A program made the translations under genes and the position numbers. A stretch of DNA of 64,000 nt, from the NCBI RefSeq assembly GCF_001625305.1, contig NW_017804354.1, forward strand, positions 1,343,413 to 1,407,412. Reading direction: 5' to 3'. Below are positions 24,321-36,390 of this stretch, in pieces. Numbering within the stretch: position 1 is the stretch's first letter; each line of letters opens with the position of its first letter. The notes below the pieces were generated by a model. It had not been told where the DNA came from and did no database searches. It saw only the letters and a program-made list of their open reading frames with translations. Origin of the DNA: Branchiostoma belcheri. Its lineage: Eukaryota; Chordata; Leptocardii; Amphioxiformes; Branchiostomatidae.

Positions 24321-24627
24321 AGGGCTCGATGCTGGGTGCATGTGCACCTTGGAGCTGCATGTGCACCCAATTTTTTTATGTGGGTGCACTCGGGTATTAT
24401 TTGTACTCAAATATTTTCTCTTAATGTACATATATAGTAGTTACAACATAAATAATCCAATCATCGTTACAGTACTTTTCTTGAAATGAAACATAATTAT
24501 AGTTTTTGCAGACATTCTGCTTATTTCATCTTACAATGTATATGGTGCACCTAAAATATTTTTGTTCACCCAATTTTTTAAGGTTGGGTGCACCAGTGTC
24601 TATTCCCAAAAATTAATTTCAAGCCCT
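24321..24627. mobile_element. Possible MITE (AGGGCTYGA ends, GTGCACC interior)
   Basis: AGGGCTCGA at 24321-24329 is inverted with one mismatch at 24619-24627 (TCAAGCCCT). Inside, GGGTGCACC/GGTGCACCC words occur in both orientations next to each end. No target duplication is clear. Confidence 0.4.
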
Positions 24628-24726
24628 GATGTATATGCCCTTGTTATAACAGCAGATTTTTCTATTGTACACAGTTTTAACTTGCATCCAATCATGCAAT
24701 CATGTGTGAACGTTACTTGACAACAC

Positions 24727-27203
24727 AATTATTCACTCCTCTCCCTTGTTTTTTTTTTACAATTTCCAGAGGAAAAGCTCATTTTCTTGTCTTTAAGTGC
24801 TACTTTATTCTTTGGGTATTTAGTATGATCTGGTGGGGAAATGTCTGGCTAACTCTAATTACAATGTAGCTTTTATGTCTCAAGTGAAGAAACTTACAAA
24901 GACTTATACTACTGTAGTTGTGAGAAAAAGATAATTATCCACAAAATTTACCTTCAGGTCATCACCCCCTCCCCCAAGAAATATGTCCCCCATCCCCTAC
25001 CCTCTCTAGATCTACTTGGCTACTCTACATGTACTTGACCTGGCTTAAGTCAAGGAAAACATAAGGGTCTCGTACATGCTCATATACATGTATGTGGCTG
25101 CTGCATGGATCCTGTGCAAAACTGCTCACTATTCAGAGCATAATCTGACTACGCACTCTCTTGTTGTGCTTCCAAGGGCTCTTTTTATGTAACTGAAAAT
25201 CAGAGGGACCATGTGGGGATTTGATTTAATTGCTAACTCTTCATTGCAGTAGCATATGTTAGCCTAAACCAGAAGTATGGCAATGTCAAGTAAGGTTGCA
25301 ATGACTGTTGTCATGCATCTGAGACCAGATATCATTTAAGAACCTTGAGTATAGAATTAGCTTTCTTGAGATTACTTTACATGTATGTACACTAGAGACA
25401 CACTCATAATTGCAAACAATTCCTTCAACAAGATACTATCATGCATGAAAAGCACTTGGAAGGTACGAAGACAGGGAAACTGATACTCCTGACCCTTCGG
25501 TGACCAGTCAATGGAATGTCAAATTCCCCTTGTGGTTTACTGATGCTGGTAAGTGTTTGGCCTGAGAGAGCCTAGCTGGTTACATTTGTACATGACCTGG
25601 TCTTATGCTTTCCTGCATAGCTCAAACCAAACGTCAGTTACATGTACATGTATGTCCTAGCCTGGTATCTTCAATTCTGTAATGTGCATATCTCATCATC
25701 ACTTTGTGGAGCATTTTTTCACTTCAAAAATCACCTTACATATCTCAAACAGAACAAATGGAAACACATCCAGTTCCCTGCCTAACAACTGGCCAAGAAA
25801 AGTACAGGGAAAAAGGTTGGGTTACACAGGCTAAAGGTTGTTCTCCTGAGACTATAGAGGTCTTCTCTATGGGCTAGATAGATAAGCTATGAAAACATGT
25901 GATAGTGATTACAGTTTGGTGGTCAAGAGAGGCTCTCTGGGCCCTTACTGTGAAGACTTTAAAAGCCCTGAATTTGTTAGGATAAGTGTGGAGGTGGGGC
26001 ATAGAAAATTGTTACACAAACGCAGTAGCACCCCAAGCTACATTGTACCTTGGTGATAAGTTCTTCCAAGGGTAGTTGTCCAGGGCCACACAGTCTCACA
26101 GTAAATGTAGCAATTCAACTACTAAAATCATGTCCCAAGTTCTACATGTAACAAGGCTTTATTCTTCTTTCTTTCCTCTTGACTAAATAGTGACAAATCA
26201 ATTGTAGATAACAATCAGATTCTGGTGTTCAAGACCGGTATCATCTTGTATTGACCCACAAAAAGTGCTGACCTACATGCAGCCATCAGCTGAGATGGTC
26301 AGACGAGAAAAAGCAAGAAAGATGAGGTTGGGGAAGTGGATGGTGCAGCAGCTGCTCCAACCATCATTTTTCTACACAGCCCCAAAATCCCGAGGACATC
26401 CAGTCTGGGAGTCTTGAAGAACTTCAAACTAAGCTTTGGATTCAGTGCTCTGTTTAATGTTGTAGCTAGCATTTGTGGTAGCCGCCTGCATATTGTTACC
26501 CAGCATATTGCATAAGTGTTGTAAAAAATGTACGCAATTCAGGGTATATGTATGATTGTATGTATCCCTGCTGATTGTATGTTTTGAGGAAGAAATAAAT
26601 AAATAAATTTGAAAGTGGGATAGGAGAGACATTTGTAACCAAGGGTTGAAACTTGATTTTAGGGTGTGATCGAGCCATGATATAGTGGCACAGAAGCTGC
26701 TGCTAGGCCTATAGGCTAGCTGCTAGAAGTTGCTAGGCCTAAATCAAAAAGCAAAAAGCATGGTGCAAAGCTACATGTATCTGAATGCCAAATTGCGGGG
26801 CATTGGGTTGTCGCGAAGTGGAACAAAAACCAATAATATGCATTTCCGACAATTTTTACCCAAAATAATAAAAGTTTTAGCCCAGGAAAGCTCCGGTGGT
26901 GTTACGGATTAGCACAAGTCCTCCGGGGACGTCCCCAGAGTCGGCCTGGCAGGGCTGTCAGGTCAGTCTCCGTGACCTACCTAACGGTCCCGTCTATCCT
27001 GTCAATGCAATTTAACCTGGATAGAATTCAAATAAAACTATGTAACCTAGTTACTGTGGAACAATCTTCCATTTTTGAGGTGGTAGACTTTATTTGCTGG
27101 TTATTTGTCAGGTCCGTGATGCTGTTTGGCTATGTTCGTTTTCTTGTGGGGGGCCACCGGACCACCTGGTTGTGAAAATCTACACTTTCAATGACCCGGC
27201 TCT
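24727..27203. repeat. Copy A of a ~2.3-2.5 kb direct duplication
   Basis: From AATTATTCACTCCTCTCC at 24727 to GACCCGGCTCT at 27203 the sequence matches 27224-29507 nearly base for base, with scattered SNPs, small indels and one 183-bp insertion. It ends exactly at the run of Ns. No exon was recognised in it. Confidence 0.9.
26429..26611 (+). mobile_element. 5'-truncated LINE 3' tail, present in copy A only
   Basis: Copy B reads straight through (AACTTCAAAGTGGG), while copy A carries 183 extra bases ending in AATAAATAAATAAATTTG between CTTCAAA and AAAGTGGG. The AATAAA-rich 3' end and the lack of any ORF are typical of a 5'-truncated non-LTR retrotransposon tail. A similar tail closes the insertion near 55673. 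Confidence 0.7.
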
Positions 27204-27223
27204 NNNNNNNNNNNNNNNNNNNN
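27204..27223. other. Assembly gap (20 N)
   Basis: Twenty consecutive undetermined bases. The gap separates the end of copy A from the beginning of copy B. Confidence 0.99.
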
Positions 27224-29507
27224 AATTATTCACTCCTCTCCCTTGTTTTTTTTACAATTTCCAGAGGAAAAGCTCATTTTCTTGTCTTTAAGTGCTACTT
27301 TATTCTTTGGGTATTTAGTATGATCTGGTGGGGAAATGTCTGGCTAACTCTAATTACAATGTAGCTTTTATGTCTCAAGTGAAGAAACTTACAAAGACTT
27401 ATACTACTGTAGTTGTGAGAAAAAGATAATTATCCACAAAATTTACCTTCAGGTCATCACCCCCTCCCCCAAGAAATATGTCCCCCGTCCCCTACCCTCT
27501 CTAGATCTACTTGGCTACTCTACATGTACTTGACCTGGCTAGTCAAGGAAAACATAAGGGTCTCGTACATGCTCATATACATGTATGTGGATCCTGTGCA
27601 AAAACTGCTCACAATTCAGAGCATAATCTGACTACGCACTCTCTTGTTGTGCTTCCAAGGGTTCTTTTTATGTAACTGAAAATCAGAGGGACCATGTGGG
27701 GATTTGATTTAATTGCTAACTCCTCATTGTAGTAGCATATGTTAGCCTAAACCAGAAGTATGGCGATGTCAAGTAAGGTTGCAATGACTGTTGTCATGCA
27801 TCTGAGACCAGATATCATTTAAGAACCTTGAGTATAGAATTAGCTTTCTTGAGATTACTTTACATGTATGTACACTAGAGACACACTCATAATTGCAAAC
27901 AATTCCTTCAACAAGAGTATTACTATCATGAAATTGAGCACTTGGAAGGTACGGAAGACAGGGAAACTGATACTACTGACCCTTCGGTGACCAGTCAATG
28001 GAATGTCAAATTCCCCTTGTGGTTTACTGATGCTGGTAAGTGTTTGGCCTGAGAGAGTCTAGCTGGTTACATTTGTACATGACCTGGTCTTAATATGCTT
28101 TCCTGCATAGCTCAAACCAAACGTCAGTTACATGTATGTCCTAGCCAGGTATCTTCAATTCTGTAATGTGCATATCTCATACCCCTACTTGTGGAGCTAT
28201 TTTTTCTACTTCAAAATCACCTTACAGATCTCAAGCAGAACAAATGGAAATACATCCAGTTCCCTGCCTAACAACTGGCCAAGAAAAGTACAGGGAAAAA
28301 GGTTGGGTTACACAGGCTAAAGGTTGTTCTCCTGAGACTATAGAGGTCTTCTCTATGGGCTAGATAGATAAGCTATGAAAACAATGTGATAGTGATTACA
28401 GTTTGGTGGTCAAGAGAGGCTCTCTGGGCCCTTACTGTGAAGACTTTAAAAGACCCTGAATTTGTTAGGATAAGTGTGGAGGTGGGGCATAGAAAATTGT
28501 TACACAAACGCAGTAGCACCCCAAGCTACATTGTACCTTGGTGATAAGTTCTTCCAAGGGCAGTTGTCCAGGGCCACACAGTCTCACAGTAAATGTAGCA
28601 ATTCAACTACTAAAATCATGTCCCAAGTTCTACATGTAACAAGGCTTTATTCTTCTTTCTTTCCTCTTGACTAAATAGTGACAAATCAATTGTAGATAAC
28701 AATCAGATTCTGGTGTTCAAGACTGGAATCATCTTGTATTGACCCACAAAAAGTGCTGACCTTCAGCCATCAGCTGAGATGGTCAGACGAGAAAAAGCAA
28801 GAAAGATGAGGTTGGGGAAGTGGATGGTGCAGCAGCTGTTCTAACCGTTACACAGCCCCCAAAATCCCGAGGACATCCAGTCTGGGAGTCTTGAAGAACT
28901 TCAAAGTGGGATAGGAGAGACATTTGTAACCAAGGGTTGAAACTTGATTTTAGGGTGTGATTGAGCCATGATATAATGGCACAGAAGCTGCTGCTAGGCC
29001 TATAGGCTAGCTGCTAGAAGTTGCTAGGCCTAAATCAAAAAGCAAAAAGCATGGTGCAAAGCTACATGTATCTGAATGCCAAATTGCGGGGCATTGGGTT
29101 GTCATGAAGTGGAGCAAAAGCCAATAATAAGCATTTCTGACAATTATTACCCAAAATAATCAAAGTTTTAGCCCAGGAAAGCCCCAGTGGTGTTACGGAT
29201 TAGCACAAGTCCTCCAGGGACGTCCCCAGAGTTGGCCTGGCAGGGCTGTCAGGTCAGTCTCGGTGACCTACTAGTACCTAACGGTCCGGTCCGTCTATCC
29301 TGTCAATGCAATTTAACCTTGATAGAATTCAAATAAAATTATGTAACCTAGTTACTGTGGAACAATCTTCCATTTTTGAGGTGGTAGACTTTATTTGCTG
29401 GTTATTTCTCAGGTCCGTGATGCTGTTTGGCTATGTTCGTTTTCTTGTGGGGGGCCACCGGACCATCTGGTTGTGAAAATCTACACTTTCAATGACCCGG
29501 CTTCTCT
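27224..29507. repeat. Copy B of the direct duplication
   Basis: Begins at the first base after the gap with the same AATTATTCACTCC that begins copy A and ends where copy A meets the gap. It lacks the 183-bp LINE tail. The placement suggests two haplotypes laid end to end. Confidence 0.9.
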
Positions 29508-30993
29508 ATTTCCTCTCCTCTCCGTATGATCCATAGAAGATTCCAGGCATAACCTTTCTCAAAGTCTTCTTCTCCTTTCTCCTCGCTAAAGCCACAAAAA
29601 TTAGATACTGTTCAAGTCTATACGTAAGGCCTAAAAGAGTTCATTCAGACCACTTTTCTAGTGAGTGTCAAATTCACCCAGGGCACAGTAAACCAACTTT
29701 GTTCTCGATTAAAACAAAGTGTGTGATCTTATATCTGGTTTAAATCCTGTTGCATTACAAGACGATATACACAATGTACTACACAAGACTACACAAATGT
29801 ATATGCTAACGTTGCAAGGAATACAGGAAAAGCCCATGCATTTCCGACAAGTTATGCCCAAAATACATGTAACGTGATTGTAGCATTTGTAGGAGAGTAT
29901 ATCTACCACTTATCACCATATTGATACATTTTGTAAGACAGTATTGTACGAAATCTTTAAAAAAGCAGATTTCTGCGCAGAAATCTGCGGTGTGAAACCG
30001 TTTCCAGTGTGGATGTACATTTTGAAATCACGGACGCAGAAATATATTCCGTTTCGAATCGGATCGTGGCCAAACCGGAACACATTTCAATCATGAACGA
30101 CGCCTGAGATACATGTATTACTTTGGGCCCAGTGTGCCATGGGTCTGACATCCAGACTAGTCCATGATCGTCCATGGAGGTGTATACAGCTTTGTTTTCT
30201 AGATCGTACAGTATACAGTTACAGTACCAGATTAAATCAAATTTTATGATCTTCTATCAGGTTTAAATACTGCTGCACCACGATATGCACAAATAACTAC
30301 ACAAAACTACAGACAGGGTGGCAACCTTATATACAATGTATGCAGATACGACCTTGTATGAGAAGTTCTGTCGAAGTCTACGTGGTCTTAGGGTAGAGAA
30401 GGAATATTGAACCTTCAGTCATCTGAATGGGAAAACACTTCTCAATATACATGACATGTAAGTGGAGATGACCATGTGTGCTCAGCACAAAATGTTTTAA
30501 AATGTGATGGCAAAGTTTGCACGATTAGTATAATTATTAGAAAAACGTGATGACTTGAATGCATTGGAACCCCCAGTCTGTTCATTGGGGTTTTCTGTCA
30601 GCTGGGGGCTAACTGAGGGCACTTGGGAGCACTCTGATACAAATTAATCTGTCACACCTTGTTACAAGCTTATCGTTAAGTAAATACAGGCAGCAGCTAA
30701 CACAGCAGCTTCTGGTGTTAGCAATAGCAAGACTCACAGCCAGACTATTACAGTGGAGATAAGAGAAAGAGCAACTTTTATGAATTATAAAGATGATGCA
30801 AAATCTTGAAGTGAAGAGTCACAAGGTGATAGGGGCATGAGAGGGCAAAATTTTGTATTATGATTATGAAGTAATTTGTCATCATAACAATATTATCATA
30901 GATGACTTATTCCTATTGGATTTCTAACTGCATGGAATGAAATTGACAAAACATGGTCCTTTATAGGTACAAGACTGCCATACAACACTTTTT
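29508..30993. other. Intergenic; contains a 24-bp perfect palindrome
   Basis: AT-rich and without recognisable genes. At 29965-29988 a perfect palindrome is centred on TTCTGCGCAGAA. Nothing else is supported. Confidence 0.5.
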
Positions 30994-31560
30994 AGGCCTT
31001 GTTCATGTGAAGTCACCCAAACCGCGATTCGGGTAACTCGCATTCCTCACATCTGGTCCATGTGCCATACATTCCTTTCAAACCGTGCCCGATCACAATT
31101 CTCTGAAACTACATTCATTGTTGTTTGATTGAAACAATGCAACGCAAGGTGGCGTGTTGTTAATGTCAGAGGTCAACGACCTGCTTGCTGGTGCCCCTCC
31201 CAGCGTATCTCGGCCGAATGCCGACGTGGTCCCGCCAGAGGCGGTGAAACTCGACCTAGAACAGACACATTATTTGACCATTACTGCTCTTCAAGTTGCT
31301 GCCACTTAAAATTTGGTATTGCTTATAAATAAAGAAATATCACCCCGTAATCCATGACCAGGGGAAGTCACATTGAAATCACATTGCGTTCAGATGCAAA
31401 TTGCGATGCGGGAAAACCAATTCGAAACCACCTCCAGAAGTGGTTTGGGATCAAGGCGCTTTCAATGTGATTTGGAGCGTTCAGATGGAGCCACTTGAAA
31501 CCGGCTTCGAGGGAAAGCACACGGTAAAGCGCCTTCACTGACTTCACATGAACACGGCCT
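30994..31560. mobile_element. 567-bp MITE with 22-bp TIRs
   Basis: AGGCCTTGTTCATGTGAAGT at the left end is inverted at the right end with one mismatch (GGCCGTGTTCATGTG). Internal AACCGCGATTCGGG and repeated AAACCAATTCGAAACC-like words are non-coding. GGCC-TGTTCA termini are common in Harbinger-like elements, but the superfamily is unproven because no target duplication is clear. Confidence 0.65.
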
Positions 31561-32660
31561 TTGATAATTTGGAACTTTGGCTTTGAAAATGAACTGTCAT
31601 TGTATATCAGTGAGAGCTGTGAAAGTCACCAGGTCCTGTTTGTTGAACAACTTACAAATCAATGTAGACCCAATTTACACACACACGCAAAAGTCTTAAG
31701 TACAAAAAAGCAGATTAGTAGCCTCCTTCACAGACTTGTACAGTGGCATTGATGTTTTTGGGAAGCAACGCAAGTTTTGCCCTTGCCCCCCAAAAATTAA
31801 TGGCGCCTCTACACATCTTGTAGATCAGATAGTACTCGAGGTAACGTACTTGATGTAATATATTGTCAAAGCAGGCAGATTTACATACAGGGAAAATTTG
31901 ATGTCTGATCCGGATCCACCACAAATGTCTTGAACTACTTCCTCTAGGTGGATTACTTTTGATTCGGATCAGAGAAAAACAGTTTTGTAGTAATGTATTC
32001 TAGCGGAAAACAGGAAGTATCCATGCCACCACAGAGTACAATGTCTCTCCCATCGCCTCTTCTCTTGCATCCCTACATTTGGTGGCATGGGGAGCAGCCG
32101 GACCTCTCGCAACCCGCAATACCTCCTGAATCGCCTGGCAATGAATCCACCTGCCTGATCGCTGCTCAAGCTGCGCTACCACGCCTACAACCGCCTGTCT
32201 CGCCCACCTGCTGCAAACCGACCCCGATCGTCGACATGCTGCAACAACAAAGCCAGCTTGCCGGCCAACTACTTCTGCCATGTATCTCTGGCCGCCATCA
32301 CTGAGCACCGAGCACAACATCACGCCACGTGTACAAGAACTCAAGCTTCAGTCTGACAATGACCATCAGCTGGTGTGTTACGCCGAAAGGCGGTTATACC
32401 GACTATACAGATATAGATACAGCATGAAGTACTGTGACCTGAATGACCTGAAAGTACTTGTGCCTGAAATGTGTGTGCCATCTGTAAACTCTTTTGTGCT
32501 TTTTGAAGGTACTTGGCAGAATGTCCTGTCTTGTATGTTTTTTTGCAGCACAGGGATTAGTAGCAAACACATACACAATGTAGGACGAGTGTGAGTCCAC
32601 TCTCAGTCTAACATCATAAAATAAATAAGGCATTGCAAATTCCTTCATATTTTGCATTTG
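31561..32660. other. Intergenic; no supported gene
   Basis: Contains the 43-bp dispersed repeat at 32377-32425 (CGAAAGGCGGTTATACC, shared with 48349-48393) and open frames without recognisable features. Confidence 0.4.
32377..32425 (+). repeat. Dispersed ~43-bp repeat, copy 1
   Basis: CCGAAAGGCGGTTATACCG followed by CTATACAGATA-AGATAC also occurs at 48349-48393, inside an intron of the DUF6589 gene, with only a few changes. A degenerate third copy may lie near 57250-57310 (ATAACGGTTATAAGTTCGG). Confidence 0.6.
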
Positions 32661-32663
32661 GAT

Positions 32664-32750
32664 AGAGAATTCTGCATTTGGGTTGCAGAATTCTGCACCT
32701 GAATGCAGAATTCTGTGCAGAATTCTGCATCCGAATGCAGAATTCTGCAG
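32664..32750. repeat. Cluster of GCAGAATTCTGC palindromes
   Basis: Five copies of AGAATTCTG, three of them as the full 12-bp palindrome GCAGAATTCTGC, occur in about 85 bp separated by T/G-rich or ATGC-type spacers. The cluster could fold into nested hairpins. Confidence 0.7.
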
Positions 32751-32904
32751 AACTGACCTAGTCCCAGGGGACCTACCGTGTATCGATGATACCTACGCAA
32801 CTTTCAGCGGGTAATATAATAATGTCTTAATGGTTAAAGGTCGTCCGGAATGAGAGTCAGTCCGGAATTAAAGTGTTGTCTGTTTGTAGTATAATTATAC
32901 AGTT

Positions 32905-33130
32905 TGCACATAGTATATGCACCTATGTGCACTTTGCACATAGGTGTGTGCACTTTGCACATAGTGTGTGCACTTTGCACATAGGTGTGTGCACTTTGCA
33001 CATAGGTATGTGCATTTTGCACATAGGTGTGTGCACTTTGCACATAGGTGTGTGCACTTTGCACATAGGTATGTGCATTTTGCACATAGGTGTGTGCACT
33101 TTGCACATAGGTGTGTGCATTTTGCACATA
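32905..33130. repeat. 21-bp minisatellite, about ten copies
   Basis: The unit GTGTGCACTTTGCACATAGGT is repeated with few changes. Because 21 is divisible by three, several frames stay open on both strands, but no codon bias or splice context supports coding. Confidence 0.9.
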
Positions 33131-33442
33131 CTGTATGGAGAATTTCTCGTTTTAGTTGGGAATGTGTTATATATTGTTTTGAAAAATATATATATATTCT
33201 TCTTAGACATATATATTTTACAATTGAATGTATTCTAAATATATATAGATATATATATTGTATTTTTGACAGTGTTCCTGCTTCGTAGCTGACATCGAGA
33301 AACTCCCTTTGTGTTCTCCATTCCATTAATTTATGTATGACCAGGTTATTCCAGTCCATGTTCCCGGAGCCACCGCACGCTCCGACGTTCATAAGTATGA
33401 GTTATTGATATAAGTTGATCAGGTGCAGTAATGTTCCTGCAC

Positions 33443-33735
33443 TCATGGAGGGGGACCCTGTACACATGGAGGGGGACCCTGTACACATGAAGGGGGACCC
33501 TGTACTCATGGAGGGGGACCCTGTACACATGGAGGGGGACCCTGTACACATGGAGGGGGACCCTGTACACATGGAGGGGGACCCTGTACACATGGAGGGG
33601 GACCCTGTAAACATGGAGGGGGACCCTGTACACATGGAGGGGGACTCTGTACACATGAAGGGGGACCCTGTACTCATGGAGGGGGACCCTGTACACATGG
33701 AGGGGGACCCTGTACTCATGGAGGGGGACCCAGTG
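33443..33735. repeat. Second 21-bp minisatellite, about fourteen copies
   Basis: The unit ATGGAGGGGGACCCTGTACAC recurs with ACTC/ACAC and GGAG/GAAG variants. It lies 310 bp from an unrelated 21-bp array. It is probably non-coding even though frames remain open on both strands. Confidence 0.9.
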
Positions 33736-34147
33736 TAAAACCAATGTAATCTGTCTTCTATTTCAGAACAAAAAAACTCCGGTTTGGTGGTAGCAAAATA
33801 CATGATCATGAGAAATTCTTGAGGCTGTTATCAGAGAAATTAAATACACAATTTGCACAATTTATTAAAATGATGTTGTTGTCTTTAGTTTCACACGATT
33901 TTCTCAAAATGGCGGCAAACACGCCGAGGAAGGAATGTGAAGAAATCAGTGTTGATGGAATTCCTTCTGATAGATGCGCAACCTGTGCCAAAACTTTCGA
34001 GGGGACAAATAACCTGTTCTTTGAATTGTGTATCACAGTTTGGATCAGAATTTAGCTTGCTCTTCAATACACGACATAATGCTTTCTGATTGTTAACAAC
34101 ATATATCATTGAAGATCATATTCATATCTTTTCTAACACTATATTAG

Positions 34148-36390
34148 GGCTGAAGACCCAGAGAGAGTAGTGCAAAGAACTGGGCTTATCCTGTCAGTGG
34201 CTCTCTACTCCAACAAGCGGTTGAGCTTCACCCAGGCCTGCATGGGGGTACAGCTGTGGCGGCAGGGCTGCCCACTGAAAGTGTTCACCACAATCGACTC
34301 CCTTGGTGTATCTCAGTCTGTTTTCTCTGCACGTGGCCAGGTCGACCGGCTCCGGCTTGGTCATGACAGTCAAGTCAACGTCTGGAAACAAGAAGTAGAG
34401 GTAAATAACACCTGGACCAACCATCACAAATATCCTGAATGTCATTGAACTACAATTGAACTAACTACGAAAAGTTACATATTCTTGTCACCTTTTTGTG
34501 CATTAGAACATTGCGGCCAGTGCCCGTAGACAGCTGTTGTTTCACCAGGATGCACCATCCACAGGTTACTCTTTGACTTGGGACAATGTGCGCATTCACA
34601 CGTGGAGGGAAACAGCTTCACCCAGTTGACATTGAATGCACAAGAGGAATTCCAAATGTAAGAAACCATGTTGAACGTGTAATTGGCCAGGTTTGTATTG
34701 CCCCCTTTCAGCGATTCTGGATGGCACCGTGGCCACCACGACACCGGCGTTAGATACACCTCCGCCGCCGCACAAGCCACCGACACAGACACCGCCGCCT
34801 CGCACACCGCCTCTGCCGCATCAAACGCCACCACCACCGCTGCTCCTACCACGACCACCAACCCCGCCGCAACCATGATCCCAACACTACAGACACCGCC
34901 GCACACGCCGCACTTCCAACCATTACTACAAACGCCACAACCTCATTCCCACTGCCGCAGCCCTCACAACTTCCAATCATACAGATGCAACACCAACAAC
35001 ACCAGATGCCACCAGCGCCACCACAAATCCTCACACGGCAACAGCCCTCACAACTTCCAATCATACAGATGCAAAACCTACGTGTATATACATTGTACAT
35101 GTATGTTTGTAGCCGTATATACAGGGCTTGAAATACTAGGGCATGAGTACCTTAGTGCAGGTAAAATTGGAGCTGTGCAGGTATTCTTTTATCTCTACCT
35201 GCACTTAACCTGCATTGATATACATGATGTATGTGTTTGTGGACTTTCATATGCTGTATACATTTGCTTCATTTACTGTCACCACCTATGAACTGTAAAG
35301 TGAATAATGGCAATGGCTTATAAACAGTTTTGCTATAATCCGTACTTACTTGAATTTTGAGTGGTGTAGGTCTTGTGCAGGTAATTTTTAATGTTACAAC
35401 AGTGCAGGTATGCAGAAAATGACTACATTATTGTTCCTAGAACGTACTTGTACATGATTCATAAAATCGTTGTTTTTAGGTTTGTATATCTTTATAGGTA
35501 AGTAACAAAGTGTTTCCCTACATGACTTTCTATTGCTTTGTTTTGGCAAGAGAACATGTGGACTTGGTCCCTCAACACATCAGAGAAGGGACGAAGGAGG
35601 AGCAGAGGTCCTGGCTGCACAAGAAGGTAGGGGAGATCGTTGATGCCTGCATCATGAACTCAGACAGCACACACGGGGGACCTGTTTGTTGGTGTGGAAG
35701 GGAGCTTTGCAACCAAGGCCAAGAGTACTACACCCCTGCCGCGAGCCTGACTGCACTCGACAGTTCAGGTACCTCAAGGCTAGGCTAACACATGAGAGGA
35801 TTGACACACATGGGTTAGGAGTTTCCTGATGAGGATGAGTTGTATACAGAAGAGTTAAGTTCCCAGCCAAGTACTCAGCCCCCTCCTTGTGATTACAAGA
35901 AAGATCATTCCGAGGCACGGCTGTGTTTTGGAATGTTATTGGAAAACATGAATGATGCGGTCAAGGAGGGGGATGGAGAAAGGTTGGTGCGGTTATACCG
36001 TGTGGCTCTTCTGTACTATAAGGCGTATGGGCATACGCAATAAGCGTATAGTACCATCCTTATGCTGGTTCGAACGCTATATTCGCACCACATGAAAGCA
36101 CATAGCCTGACCTGGATCAGGTTCTTTAATTCCAAGGGTGGTAAGGGGAAGAACATCTCTTGTGACCTCCACCTAGAACATGTCAACAACTTCTTGAGGT
36201 CGTCCTTGAAGGGGCTGGGGCCTAACCTCACTGAACAGACAGCAAGCAGGATAAGTAAGTCCCTAGGTATCCTGAAAGGTGTCTTGGGAACAACTCATGA
36301 GGAGCTTGGTGTAGAGAAACCATCTGGCTACCACCACAGCGCAAACAAAACTGGGCCGTCTGTACATATAGTCATATTATTCTTTAACTG
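34148..36390 (+). pseudogene. DUF6589-like transposon protein, degraded copy 1
   Basis: Exon-like pieces in order. 34148-34400 (acceptor TTAG, donor GTAAAT) includes LILSVALYSNKRLSFTQAC and IDSLGVSQS. About 34505-34620 has [12 protein letters not shown] and then a stop. 35545-35790 has DLVPQHIREGTKEEQRSWL. 35818-36390 has LENMNDAVKEGDGERLVRLY and IRFFNSKGGKGKNISCDLHL followed by HVNNFL and KGLGPNLTEQTASRISKS. These match the DUF6589 family, including the G-K-G-x-N-I-x-x-D-L-x-x-E-H motif near its C terminus. An in-frame TAA at about 36041 and other stops make it non-functional. A C48 protease relic follows and may belong to the same old element. Confidence 0.6.
34683..35110. repeat. Low-complexity ACC/CCG-rich tract
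   Basis: Thr/Ala/Pro-coding low-complexity sequence in all plus-strand frames, including a duplicated CCTCACAACTTCCAATCATA unit (near 34964 and 35048). There is no domain. It interrupts the DUF6589 relic. Confidence 0.5.

Noticed and set aside
24727-29507. Genuine recent tandem segmental duplication
   Set aside because: Not excluded, but the breakpoints coincide exactly with the N-gap and the differences look allelic, so an assembly artefact is more likely.
32905-33735. CRISPR array
   Set aside because: The repeats are directly contiguous without unique spacers, and the DNA is clearly animal.
33346-33809. Long minus-strand and plus-strand open frames over the 21-bp minisatellites (e.g. repeating VPLHVYR or MEGDPVH)
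   Set aside because: A period divisible by three keeps all frames open. There is no splice context, domain or codon evidence, so they are repeat by-products.
34683-35291. 202-codon Thr/Ala/His-rich ORF as a gene
   Set aside because: Low complexity, no domain, and it crosses presumed splice sites of the DUF6589 relic. Annotated only as a compositional tract.
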